From assembly GCA_004151065.3 (NCBI GenBank), contig NWUY0304154348.1:1-24732 (forward strand): 24,732 bases of DNA, given 5' to 3'. Every line of letters starts with the position of its first letter. The first letter of the stretch is position 1. Source of the DNA: Larix sibirica. Its lineage: Eukaryota; Streptophyta; Pinopsida; Pinales; Pinaceae. The notes below the pieces were generated by a model. It did no database searches. It was not told the DNA's origin and saw only the letters and a program-made list of their open reading frames with translations. This document shows, piece after piece, positions 10,430 to 19,910 of this stretch. The translations under genes and the position numbers were made by a program.

Positions 10430-11090
10430 AGTATTAGGATTGCTAGGTGATGGCTGAGGGATGAGGATCGAGAGATGAGGATTGCTAGGCGAGGTATGCG
10501 GGTAAGGCCCAAAGGAGTGTAAGGTCCCAAAGAGGTTCCAAGGTCTATTCCAAAGTATGAATTCCCAAGGCATACATAGATTGCTGGAGTTTCTAGGTCT
10601 GAGGTTCCAAAGGCTATTCCCACCAAAGTATGATTACCCGAGGCTAGTCCCAAGGAGGAGATGAGAGGCTTATTTTTTGAAAGGCAGTTCCCAAGGCTGA
10701 GGTGTGAAGTTCCCAAGGAGGCGTACCAAGTCAGTATGGATGAGTTTCAGGTCCCATGCAGTTAAGTTTCCAAGGCGAAGTTTGAAATTGTAAAATACAT
10801 TCTTTCCTTAAGTCCTACTCTACAAAATGGAGTGATTTACTAAGCTTCCTGGGCTCAACTAGCGGGTATCGGCAATGATGGAGAATCCATGGTAAACAAT
10901 CAGAAAGGGCATGTTTCTTCATTAATAATAAAATAATTGATGCGCTCCGAGGAGTTTATATGCCCCGGACCTTAAAAAAACAAAAGGAAATTTATTAGAA
11001 TACAAAGGCAAAAAGGGCTGTTTTCTATAACTGGTATCCAAGCTGAGTAACCAAGCCGAGTAGGGAAGTATCCAAGGCCATATTTACTCT
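10430..11090 (+). repeat. Degenerate CCAAGG / GAGGATTGCTAGG repeat block
   Basis: The block starts with purine-rich repeats (ATTGCTAGGTGATGGCTGAGG, then GAGGATCGAGAGAT and GAGGATTGCTAGGCGAGG). It continues with many copies of a CCAAGG or CCAAAG word, including TTCCCAAGG at 10561, TCCCAAGGAGG near 10649, TTCCCAAGGCTGAGG near 10687 and TTCCCAAGGAGG near 10710. Outliers near 11037-11090 read TATCCAAGCTGAG and TATCCAAGGCC. Spacing varies from about 20 to 50 bases. The minus-strand open frames across 10378-10716 are a consequence of this repeat (recurring LGN and LGTS words), so I do not call a gene. Confidence 0.55.
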
Positions 11091-11590
11091 GGCAGTCAGT
11101 ATCCTTCTTTCTTTATAATCTCTTGGGTTTTACGTTAAGGGGAGGGGACCTCTCCCGAATAAATATGTGGGCTATTTATAAAACACTATGAAGAAGCATA
11201 AGCCACCTCCTCTATCGGTTACCTCCTGTAAAGGACAACCCGCTGCTTCTGGCTTCGACCACTGGGTATCGGTTCAGCTATAACTATATGACTTTCTAGC
11301 AATGATGAGACTTACTGGGGCTAAAAGAAGGACCCACCCTCTGTAAGGACCAGCTGTAAATAATTGAATATTGGCTGCCCTTAAGAAGGCATGTAAGGCT
11401 TATTGCTTGCTATGGGAACACTCTAAGGCTAGTAGTCGGACTAAAGGGGCTGCTATTGGACTAAAAAGCAACAAGTAGTAGAGCTTACAGAAGCAACAAG
11501 GCTATGGACTTATAGTAGTTCTAAGTGCATGTGGTGGACTTAATAAAAGGATACCGACATATGTTTTTTTAACCACCATATTATAAACAT
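11091..11590. other. Unassigned stretch
   Basis: No gene or RNA seen. There is weak similarity between 10861-10885 (GCGGGTATCGGCAATGATGG) and 11262-11310 (CTGGGTATCGG ... AGCAATGATGAG), and a small hairpin GGAGAGG...CCTCTCC at about 11142-11159. Confidence 0.4.
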
Positions 11591-13170
11591 AAAATACTGG
11601 CATATCTAAGTTTAAGTTTGCTGTTGAATTGAGTATTTGCTTGGTTTAAACAGATTTTGAAAACCTTATCTTCTCATTTTATTGGCATTGTTCCTTTGTA
11701 AAAACCTCCTCATTCTTATGATGGGTTTGATGATTGCCACATTGGGGAACATAAATGCATTGTCTTATTTAGTCAGAATGCTATTTCATTTCAGGAGCGA
11801 AAGCTGCTTGTCCCTTCCTTGGGCAAGGAACTTTACCTAATGGAATGGATTTTCTTTGGAGCCATGTTGGTGAATTAACGAGCGGACAGAACTACAGCAG
11901 GGCAGAGTCCATGCAGCTTCATCATAATCTAAACTATCCGTTTTATGAGTTACTACATACAGCTTAAAACTACAGCGGTTTTCTCTTGCTTTGAGGTTGA
12001 GCGTTCTTGAGAGCTGGCTGGGATTATAACCGGGGCTTGCTCTCTTTGCTTGCTGATCCGGCTAGATAAAGATGGCAGGACTGGTTGGCTTCAGCTTGTT
12101 GCGCATATCTCTACATATGATACTGTATCTACGTCGAACTTGTCCATAAGAAATAAAATGTATGTTTCCTACAATAAGAAAGAAACAAATTACTTGTTGT
12201 TTACCTAAGTGGTTAGCTCATAAATATGATAATCACGTATCTAATAAGTTGAACTTGTGTCATGATTTCTCCAAAATCAATATAATGAAAATGAAATAAC
12301 AACCAGAAAAGAAATGAATTACTTAGAAAAAGATTATATACGATGCACGCATATCTAAGTTGAACCAATTTAATAGAAACAACGCTTATGTCAAATGTTA
12401 TGTCAAATCCATATCTAAGTGTGTATGTAAAATCCCATGTTGTTGTGTCAGGAACCATGTTGTCAGGAACTCCCTTCTTCCATAGAATTCATAATATATC
12501 TGCAATAACAATAAGAAAATTCCATGTACAAACAACAATAACTAAACTATGTCTCCAAATATTGATGAAAAGAGATCTAGAAACAGGCTGTATAAATATG
12601 ATACTATAGCATATCTACAAAGAAGAACCTTTTCTTATTGATGTCCAGTAGTTGGTTGTTTAGATTCATGAACTTCGTATAAGTCCCCATGTTTGGTATA
12701 AGAACAATGAGTTTTTCTCATGTTGGATAGGTGTAATATATCAACGGGGACCTCAAAAATGGATTTTGTATTACTAAACATGGTCATTTACGGAAGTTTC
12801 TCTATGATAGCGGAATTATCGAAGTCAGCTAAATCCGCATATAACTAGGACTCACATATAGTCGTTTAACTTGTCATGTTGAACAATAATAACAATTTTC
12901 TATATCTATAGGGAAGATGCACTAGATAGAGCCATTCATGCAGCAAGCCCGATAGTGTCCCTTCACGCAGGTCAGCAGGGAGGGTTCATGCAAGTCAGGT
13001 AATTACATTCAGGTATTATAGCAGCGTCCTGAAAAATAAAGACATCAATATAATATACGAGCTAGCATATAGATGTGTTCTAAGGGGACCCCCGAGCTGG
13101 GCTTATATGCAGCAGGTCTGTTAAAATACGAGATTGGCATATCTAAATTGAACCTTGTCTTTTCATCATG
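11590..13170 (+). repeat. Cluster I of the GCATATCTACGTTGAAC dispersed repeat
   Basis: A short element, about 35-40 bases, has an ATATGATA-type head, a core like GCATATCTACGTTGAAC and a TTGTCCAT-type tail. Copies in this cluster, all in plus orientation: 11595-11613, 12114-12147 (nearly full), 12224-12263 (nearly full), 12335-12371, 12407-12426 (core only), 12596-12620 (head and core), 12851-12877, 13044-13070 (weak) and 13123-13166 (nearly full). The sequence between copies is not itself repeated in an obvious way. No coding role is evident; the open frames at 12213-12458 and 12388-12609 overlap the copies and look incidental. Confidence 0.65.
11791..11965 (+). pseudogene. Short coding-like block after a splice-acceptor-like site
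   Basis: An open frame without an initiating ATG at its head ends at TAA 11966-11968. It reads through words such as GQGTLPNGMDFLWSHVGELT and HHNLNYPFYELLHTA. Just upstream is CTATTTCATTTCAG, which looks like a nuclear intron 3' splice site. The composition is protein-like but the family is not recognised. It may be an exon remnant of a nuclear gene, or chance. Confidence 0.25.
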
Positions 13171-13239
13171 AAAATGGCCATTTAGTGTTGTAGTTTTCCT
13201 ACCACTAGTGGCATGTCGTCGATTAAGGCTCAACCAATA

Positions 13240-14797
13240 ATATGTAAGTTACCCATGCATGCGAACAAGAACAAATCTATACATCTCTATACAAGAAGAA
13301 AACTATATAGAATAAATTAATATTGTTGTTCTACTTGCTAAGATTATGGGGACTACTCCTAGAGATACCGGTTGGACTCCCACTTGTTGTCTCTGGCTTG
13401 AACGGAACCTACACAAGTCCATACATAGGGCGGCTACTTAGTTGGACTATTTGTTGTTGGTTGGAGCCTGCCGTTAGAGAGCTTATAAAAAATCCGAATG
13501 AGTACCCACGATGAGGGTTGTCCTCGGCCCGCCAAAAAAGAGGTTTTTATAAGGGCAAAAGTAAATAATAAGAGGCAAGTGTCACAATAGAAAGCAGAGT
13601 CTTTTTAGAGGTAAAAAAGTACTATAACATTTAATAAAAGCTGTAGTTTTCTCTTTCCTTCTTCTATATTCCCAATTTGAATATCTAGATATAGAAATAA
13701 AAGTTCTATATGTTCTGATCCCATTCCATATTTCCCATAATACATAATCTATCAATCTATTTTTCTCTACATAAACCATATCCATATTTCTATCTACTAG
13801 GAATGAACTTACTTTCATGGAGATATCCCTAACTAATCAATTTCCTCTCAATTTCTATATTGGATTATGCACTCCATGTGGATTGGACTAAAATCGATAG
13901 CGAAGGGTATAACCTTCTCTTTATTTATTTATTACCCTCCCCCTCCTACCTTGGTTTCGTCCTTCGCCCTCGACTTATTAGAATGTTCGTACCTCACCCC
14001 GGTGCACACCCCCAAACTCCAACATTCCAAGTCCACCAGACGAGAAAAGTAACACATCACAGGATAACCTTCAACCCTACCCCGTTCCACTGCAAACTAC
14101 ATACCCCGTGTGTTCACCGTACCCGAGTCACCATACCCAAGATAAGATAAGTTACCCATAACGGGATATAAGTTCCCCGTCGTTCCCACAGAACTGAGAG
14201 AGGGAGGATAATAGATGTATCCATGTGCCATACAATAAAATGACTAGACTTGTTGCTAGAGTGAGTTGACTAGCTTTTGGCTTTCAAGCCAATCGGGATG
14301 TTTTTTGTGCTGGCTGTTCATTTTCAAAAAGTTAGAACCCTTTATTTAACCCGATGATAGGTCTTGCCCTTCAAAGGCCACCCGCTACAATGGCTCTATC
14401 TGTTGGATGGTTCGCTCGCTACTGGTCTGGTCAATAGTCACTTTCTATTCGTAAGGGTAAGTTGAACTAATCACAAAAGGTGCTTCTTATATGCCAAATA
14501 GGGTAAAGAAGGTTACCCGAAATCCAATAAGAAAGGCCATTGAAGCCATTCCAAAATATAGTTTTTACAGGCACTTTATAATTGGCTGGTCAGCTTCTCT
14601 CGTTTGCTTTGGTGCTGGTCCTGCTGAGTTTCTATGATCGCTACCACCGTTACCGAAATTACTTCTCTTATTACTTCCCTTCCCTTCTAAGCGTGCGTCA
14701 GCGTATTGGATTGGGTAGTCGGTGCCTGCTGTGGTTGTGATGCTGGGGGAATCTTAATAGGTTAGGCAGGAGTTGAGGCCGACTGGGGGGTAGGGAT
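13240..14797. other. Unassigned stretch, no supported gene
   Basis: Open stretches at 13323-13514, 13582-13818 (minus) and 13860-14150 have no recognisable domain. The segment 13620-13860 is AT-rich with many TATCTA and TTTCTA words. The segment 13930-14170 is C-rich on the plus strand with CACCCC and TACCCC words. No RNA gene or mobile element seen. Confidence 0.4.
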
Positions 14798-14864
14798 CAC
14801 ATGCATAGGTTGTTGGTAAGGGTTAGGTGCCAAATGCATGGGTTGTTGGTAAAGGTTAAGGTAC
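14798..14864 (+). repeat. 33-34 bp tandem repeat, two units
   Basis: Unit 1 (14798-14830) and unit 2 (14831-14864) share ATGCATRGGTTGTTGGTAA followed by a GGTTAGGTGC or GGTTAAGGTAC tail. A handful of mismatches and one indel separate them. No frame or function is evident. Confidence 0.8.
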
Positions 14865-15109
14865 CATACGGGGATACCAAGAGTAAGGTTGGGTAATGCA
14901 CTTGCTCGCAGAAGGGGCGAGATTAAGTTGAGCGAAGCGAGCTATCCCTGAACCACGAGCTTTGAGTAGCGGGTGCTTACATTTAACCAACCATAAAGCG
15001 TACCGTCCTCTGTCTCAAATGTCGGAGTTTCCCTACATAACTGCCCATGGAGCCACTATTTGCATAACCAAGCTTCATGCCCATAAATAGAATAATTTAT
15101 CATCAATGT

Positions 15110-15345
15110 TACAGGAAGGTGAAAGACTCTGGTTAGAAAGTGACAGGAAAGACTCTGCCTAAGTTGAGAAAGTGAAAGGCAACCGTAAAAGAATGCGAGG
15201 TTCAATCATCAGGCAAGGTTCAATAAAATCATAAGGCAAGGGGGAGTGGTAGGATTTAGAGGTTCGTTCAAGAGGTAAAGGCTGTCAAGGTTCAGTCAGA
15301 AGGCAAGGGTCAGTCGGCAAGGGGTAGGATGTCACGGTGAGAGTT
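15110..15345 (+). repeat. Purine-rich degenerate repeat, AAGGCAAGGTTCAGTC words
   Basis: Recurring words: GGAAGGTGAAAGACTCTG and GGAAAGACTCTG near 15115-15160, then GAGGTTCAATCATCAGGCAAGG, GGTTCAATAAAATCATAAGG, AGGTTCAGTCAGAAGGCAAG and GGGTCAGTCGGCAAGGGG up to about 15330. The reverse complement of the 18753-18909 tract uses the same vocabulary (GGTAGGGGAAGGCAAGG and TTCGTTC), so both may belong to one family in opposite orientation. Confidence 0.5.
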
Positions 15346-16183
15346 CATAGGCAGCATGTCCTAGGGTAAGGAAGGAAGGCTTAGATAAGAGTCTAGCTAG
15401 ATGAAGCTGTTCCCTCCCATTCATAGGAAAACATCATGCCAGGGAGAGGATGGAGAAAGGCGTAGGCACAATGGAGGCATAAGCTATCCGTCCAAGGTTA
15501 TACGAGGGTGGGTCCCCCATTGATCGGATAATACGACACTGCTATGTTCTTGGCTGACCCAATTTGAACGATGAAAAGTTGCAAAAAGAGCTTCGGAGCT
15601 TCCCTAATAGTTCCCTCGACGGAGATACTTCGGAGTTGGGTCTTTTTTCATCACTAAATTGAACTGTCGTATTCCCCGACCGTTTCTCCTCATCAACCCC
15701 TTCAACAAAAAAGCTTCATCAAATAAAAAAAGGCATACCCTTGAGGCCTGGGACTTAGCAAAGGTTATTTATAACTAGAAAACACTTTAGAACATTAGGG
15801 TCTAGGTAGTCTGGTGGGTAAATAGTTTGGAAACACTGAAGTAAAGGGCGGAGCAACTCGATTGACCATCAATTTGGAGTCTGAAGGTTTGCTTATAATG
15901 GGAAAAGGAGGTGCCCAAAGCTGCCCAAGTCCCCAGAATAGAAGCAATGCCTAAAGATGGTGACTTAAAGTAGCCAGGAGTTATAATCAGAGGATAACTT
16001 AAAGAAGTTGAGCAGCCTAAAGCACCACAGCAGTCAGGTTCCATCTTCATAAACCCTCCATTTGCTGCCAAATCACCAGAAGTTGGTCCCTACGTCGTAT
16101 TCCTCCAAGACGATAAGATCGCCCCATGGTCCTAGGCAATTCCCCAGCCCCTGCCAGAAGGAGGCCAGTCCCAGTGGAACTAT
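15346..16183. other. Unassigned stretch with an imperfect inverted repeat
   Basis: The minus-strand open frame 15802-16071 (89 codons) has no domain I know. Between 15529 and 15675 there is a loose inverted repeat: ATACGACA and CCCAATTTGAACGATGAA on the left against TTCATCACTAAATTG and TGTCGTAT on the right. Inside are two CTTCGGAG copies. It is too gapped for a clean mobile-element terminus. Confidence 0.35.
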
Positions 16184-16930
16184 GATCTCACCATAGAGAC
16201 GTTGTCATTGCCATGAACAACAACAAAGATATACTATATCTATTTAACATATTATATGGCCATCATATAGCCCCAGAGTTCACAATGTGCTAGACCTTCT
16301 TATCTGCACTGTGAAAGCCAGAACCTATCTCTATGCTGAGCTCCAGTGAAGAAGCTAGCTATAGCTATAGGTTGGTATAAGAACTACTCTAGTAGCTTAT
16401 TAGCTAGTTAGTCTCCGGTCTTCTTTTCAATAGGATAATACCTGCTGACTTCAACCTAACCTGCAGGCCTCTACGCAGCCATACCTACCTAGACCTATTA
16501 CTATATTATATTATATAAACTTCTAGTTCATACTACATATATTATATTGGCATATCCACCCACCGGGCCATGAACAAAGAAATGGTAATTGGCATTAACC
16601 GGAACTACTACAAACTATACTAGTTTTACTCTACAATATTGACATATCTACTTGGCCCATGCATGTGTTACTATGGGCAGGTTTCGCATATCTGCTCCAC
16701 TTAGACTTGCATATCTACTAGTTCATAGTTAATATATAATATTGGCATAGAGACGTTTGCACTTTAACTGGCATCTATATGTGTGCTTCTACACCTGTTA
16801 ATATATGATATTTAATATATACTTGTTAACATACGATGTCACCATGGAGACTCTTACTAGTCATGAACAGCAGAGATACTAGATATCTATATCTCTTTAA
16901 CATATGAGATATTGGCATATCTGCTTGGCC
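16184..16930 (+). repeat. Cluster II of the dispersed repeat with a diverged duplication
   Basis: Core copies (GCATATCTACTTGGCC and variants) lie at 16531-16569, 16633-16660, 16684-16704, 16706-16726, 16731-16764 and 16899-16930. In this cluster the tail is often TTGGCC or CGGGCC rather than TTGAAC. Two longer segments, 16184-16265 and 16835-16920, are diverged duplicates: each runs from GATSTCACCATRGAGAC through CATGAACARCA and a TATCTATTT-like or TATCTCTTT-like stretch into AACATATKAKAT and the core. The open frame 16826-17053 (minus) overlaps this duplication and is not supported. Confidence 0.65.
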
Positions 16931-17264
16931 TAAGAATTGTATGTCCTGGCGCCATTGTCCAGGCCCAGTCCGCAGAAAAAATATGATTGAAAAAGAGAAA
17001 GAGTAACTTCTGAACTCTAGCGTGCATTGTTGAGCTGGAACAGAATTAACCAAAAAGCATGATAATTTCGCATTTTGCCTGATTCAAAACCTTCCCATCG
17101 TACCTCGGGAAAGTCCCTACGGGTCCTATTTTGATGGGTCCAATGAAAAACCCTACATTGGATATCTAAAATGGAGATTCTTGTGAATAAACCATACCTT
17201 TTCTGACAGCCTTGAGCAAGAAATAGTAAAATAAGAGGGCGAGGAAAAAAAAAACACCATTCAA

Positions 17265-18232
17265 CTAAAGAATATCACCTAATGGCATCCAGAAGGAAAT
17301 GGAGCCCAATCCTTTCACATTATAAGTGTCATCATAACCCAACTCCATCTTCATTCCTCCCTCTTGCTCTTTCAACCTGGTGGACAATTTATTGTCATAC
17401 ATCATATGCCTCGATGCCTCACTATCCACATAACACCCAACCCTTGACATAATGTTGGTAAATAAAAATAGACCATGGAGAAGGTGGCATTAAGCTTGGA
17501 TGCTAACTCATCCACTTCAGTAATAGTCTTCGCACTCCTTGCAATCTGTTCCTACTGCTGCTTGCCCTTCCCTTCTTATCTGGACATTATATGGCATAAT
17601 GTCCCTTCCGATGCTACCTTAAACACTTCACATGACTCAAATCCTTCTTACCTTGGCTTTCTTTTTCCCTTTTACCCTTCTTGTGTCCTTTCTTGCTTCC
17701 CCTTCTAATCCTCCTGATGAGGGCTAGGTCTTCTACTTTACTTTGTATTGCTGAACTAGATTCTAAACTTGTCTCTCCTTACACAAAGTCATCCCAAAGC
17801 TTCTCAAAAGATTAACGCTTCTCACGAGCACAAGTACCTTGGACAAAGGGTTTCCAAGATGGAGTAAACCCATTCAAAGCAATGGGCACCAACTCCTCAT
17901 CCTCCACTTTTTTCCCTATGGCATCCAACTGAGCTCTCAATGCTATGATCCTCCCCAAGTAGCTAGCCACTTAATTTGTGTCACTCATGCCGACCCTGCA
18001 ATGCAGTGATCAAATGATCCTTTATTGAATCAAGAATGATTATCTTTTCCTTGGCCTCCTCTTTATTATGCTTGGCTAATTGTTTTGGATTGGTAGGTGT
18101 AGTGCTCCCTTTCTTAAAATGCTCCCAAAGCTAAACCTTTTCCAATAGAATCTGTAGCTTGTACTTCCAAGGTGTAAAATTGGAAGCACCTTCCAATCTG
18201 TCAAACTCTATAAGACTGAGATCAGTAGTCAT
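17265..18232 (-). pseudogene. Ty1/copia gag, zinc knuckle and protease remnant
   Basis: Read on the minus strand from an ATG at 18232. The gag domain opens with MTTDLSLIEFDRLEGASNF and TPWKYKLQILLE, as in plant copia gag polyproteins. Next, in a shifted frame, come AKEKIIILDSIKDHLI and, near 17870-17820, words matching SWKPFVQG and CAREK. A lysine-rich linker leads to a CCHC knuckle at 17584-17625 read as CLR*HRKGHYAI*C, where stops replace the second Cys and another position. The retroviral-type aspartic protease starts near 17425 with YVDSEASRHMMYD and ends near MPLGDIL. The catalytic Asp is kept but the glycine of the DSG triad is Glu (codon 17418-17420). Integrase, RT and RNase H do not follow. 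Stops and frameshifts make it non-functional. Confidence 0.85.
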
Positions 18233-18283
18233 CCCTACAAATTTGAAAAACACTTTTTTCGGTAAAATGGAACAGCAAAGCAT

Positions 18284-18337
18284 AGCATATAGCAGAGCCA
18301 AACATTGCTGAGCGTATAGAAGAGCCAAGCAATGCAG
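18284..18337 (+). repeat. 27 bp tandem repeat, two units
   Basis: Units 18284-18310 and 18311-18337 share AGCRTATAGMAGAGCCAA followed by an AYTGCTG or AATGCAG ending, and a third partial unit begins with AGCAT. The array lies just 5' (minus sense) of the copia gag start and may be part of its untranslated leader or a later slippage product. A 65-codon minus frame continuing the gag frame upstream through this repeat (18328-18233) is a repeat artefact. Confidence 0.7.
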
Positions 18338-18420
18338 AGCATTTAATAATATAGCATTACATAGCCTAGCATAGTAATATAGATAGCTTACGCTCTAAAA
18401 GCATACACGCGCACGCTACG

Positions 18421-18452
18421 CGATACTCACATATCTACGTTTACTTGTCCAT
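18421..18452 (+). repeat. Single well-preserved copy of the dispersed repeat
   Basis: CGATACTCACATATCTACG followed by TTTACTTGTCCAT matches head, core and tail of the family in 11.6-13.2 kb, in the same orientation, with one-base differences. It lies between the copia remnant and an unassigned stretch. Confidence 0.65.
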
Positions 18453-18752
18453 TGTAATTTGTAATCTTTGGATTCTTACACAGATGCTGGCCCTGCTCGG
18501 CCAGAAGACGGGGGGGCGGAAGGGAACTAGTGTGTGAGGGAGGTCACCTATAGAGAAATTAAGATTAAGTGTGAAGTGCATTACACAACTTCTCCATGCA
18601 TGACCAGGTGCCAACAGACAAGAGGAGGGAGAGATGTAAACCAATGGAGAGACAGGAATTCAAGCAGACTTGTTCAATCCAGCCAATCCAGTAAATCCAG
18701 CTGTTTAAGCCATTAAACCTATAGCTGCTATACTATCTAACCTCAGCCCTCC
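18453..18752. other. Unassigned stretch
   Basis: Short overlapping open frames on both strands (18441-18644 minus, 18534-18716 plus) show no recognisable domain. A run of seven G lies near 18511. Nothing else seen. Confidence 0.4.
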
Positions 18753-18909
18753 TCCATACTGCCTCTGAACGAACCTATACTTATCTACCCTCTGACCTCA
18801 CCTATACTTCCCTACCCTCCATGCAGCCTATGAACGAACCTTGCCTTCCCCTACCCTTTCAATCCTACCCTTTCAATCCTGTTACCTTTCAATTCTGTTA
18901 CCTTTCAAG
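18753..18909 (+). repeat. Pyrimidine-rich tandem repeat tract
   Basis: Two exact 14-base units CTACCCTTTCAATC at 18851-18864 and 18865-18878 are followed by two near-identical units CTGTTACCTTTCAAT(T) at 18879-18894 and CTGTTACCTTTCAA(G) at 18895-18909. Upstream, larger units of about 55-60 bases repeat CTCTGAACGAACCT (near 18765) and CTATGAACGAACCT (near 18828). The tract abuts the truncated end of the gypsy integrase homology. Confidence 0.8.
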
Positions 18910-18924
18910 ACATTCCAGCCATTC

Positions 18925-19910
18925 CCTTAAGGATAGTTGGTTGTAGAATGTCCAAGTATTATACTGTAATCTTGGCAGAATTTCACCATTTTAGTATATT
19001 TTAAAGCTTTAGCATTATCAGTGATGATCTTCCTAGGGCAGCCAAACCTTGCTAGAATTTTTTATTCTATCAATTTGATAATTAATGTATTAGTAGCTGA
19101 TCTAGTTGGGATGGATCCCACCCACTTGGTGAAGTAATCAGTTGCTGTAAAGATCCACATGTGATGACCACTAGATGAAGGATGAATCTTACCTATAAAG
19201 GAATCTCACCTATAAAGTCCAAGCCCCATTGCTTAAAAGGTTCCTCTGGTTTTATTGGCTTGAGTGGTAAGGGTAGTAACTTCTGTTTGCTTGCAAATAA
19301 TTGACATTAAGCACAGGCCCTTACTCTTATATTTACCTCAGTGAATAATGTAGGCCAGTAGTAACCAGCTCTCAAGATTTTATATGCTGTAGCTCTCCAA
19401 GCATGATGACCACCACACACTCCTTTGTTAAACTTATTTCAAATCCCTTGTGTTTATTCTTCCACCATACAATTTAGCAAGATGCCCATAGGATCTTTCC
19501 AGAATAGTTGCTCATTTATGATGCAATACTTAATTTATTTTCATTTAAAGGATCTTTATTTAGCTTTGTAAAAATATGGTGGGCATTTTCTATTTTGCAA
19601 ATAGAAGACAATATATTTATACCGGGTATATATAGAAAACTTAGCTTTCACCTTCATAAATGGTTCTTGTGGATTCACTTCTTCAAATTCTGATGTGGAC
19701 TCTGCCATTACTTGTGTAGTCATATTTACCCCTAGGGATTGACAGTTTTATTCAGCTAACAACTTAGCCAATCCTTGACCTTTGACTAATTTGGTAGGCT
19801 TAATCTCCAATTCATATTCTTTTCTTTTTTATATCCATTTTCCTCTTATCCCTTCACTATCTGGCTGACTAAGGACATCTTTCACAATACTGCTGGAAAT
19901 ATCCTCTGTA
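18925..19910 (-). pseudogene. Ty3/gypsy RNase H connection and integrase remnant
   Basis: Minus-strand order: a connection segment with DVLSQPDSEGIRGKWI and YELEIKPTKLVKGQGLAKLL (19880-19755); a linker with YCIINEQLFWKDPMG (near 19530-19480); the HHCC zinc-binding domain with GVCGGHHAWRAT and CA*CQLFA (19425-19290); and the catalytic core. The core keeps the first Asp in WGLDFIG (near 19225), then HPSSSGHHMWIF and ATDYFTKWVGSIPT, and the second Asp in RKIITDNAK (near 19030). It reaches FCQDYSIILGHSTTNYP and stops matching just where the DDE glutamate should come. Four or more in-frame stops and a 17-bp tandem duplication at 19184-19217 disable it. No LTR was found. Confidence 0.88.
19184..19217 (-). 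repeat. 17 bp tandem duplication inside integrase
   Basis: Two adjacent 17-base units, 19184-19200 and 19201-19217, differ by one base (GAATCTTACCTATAAAG and GAATCTCACCTATAAAG). Removing one would bring DFIG directly in frame with KIHPSSSGHH, the expected order in gypsy integrases. The duplication therefore postdates the functional element and shifts the frame. Confidence 0.85.

Noticed and set aside
10378-10716. Minus-strand 112-codon open frame
   Set aside because: Its recurring LGN and LGTS words are created by the CCAAGG nucleotide repeat, and a second open frame overlaps it on the same strand.
15529-15675. Inverted repeat as transposon termini
   Set aside because: The match is gapped and short, with no target duplication and no transposase between the arms.
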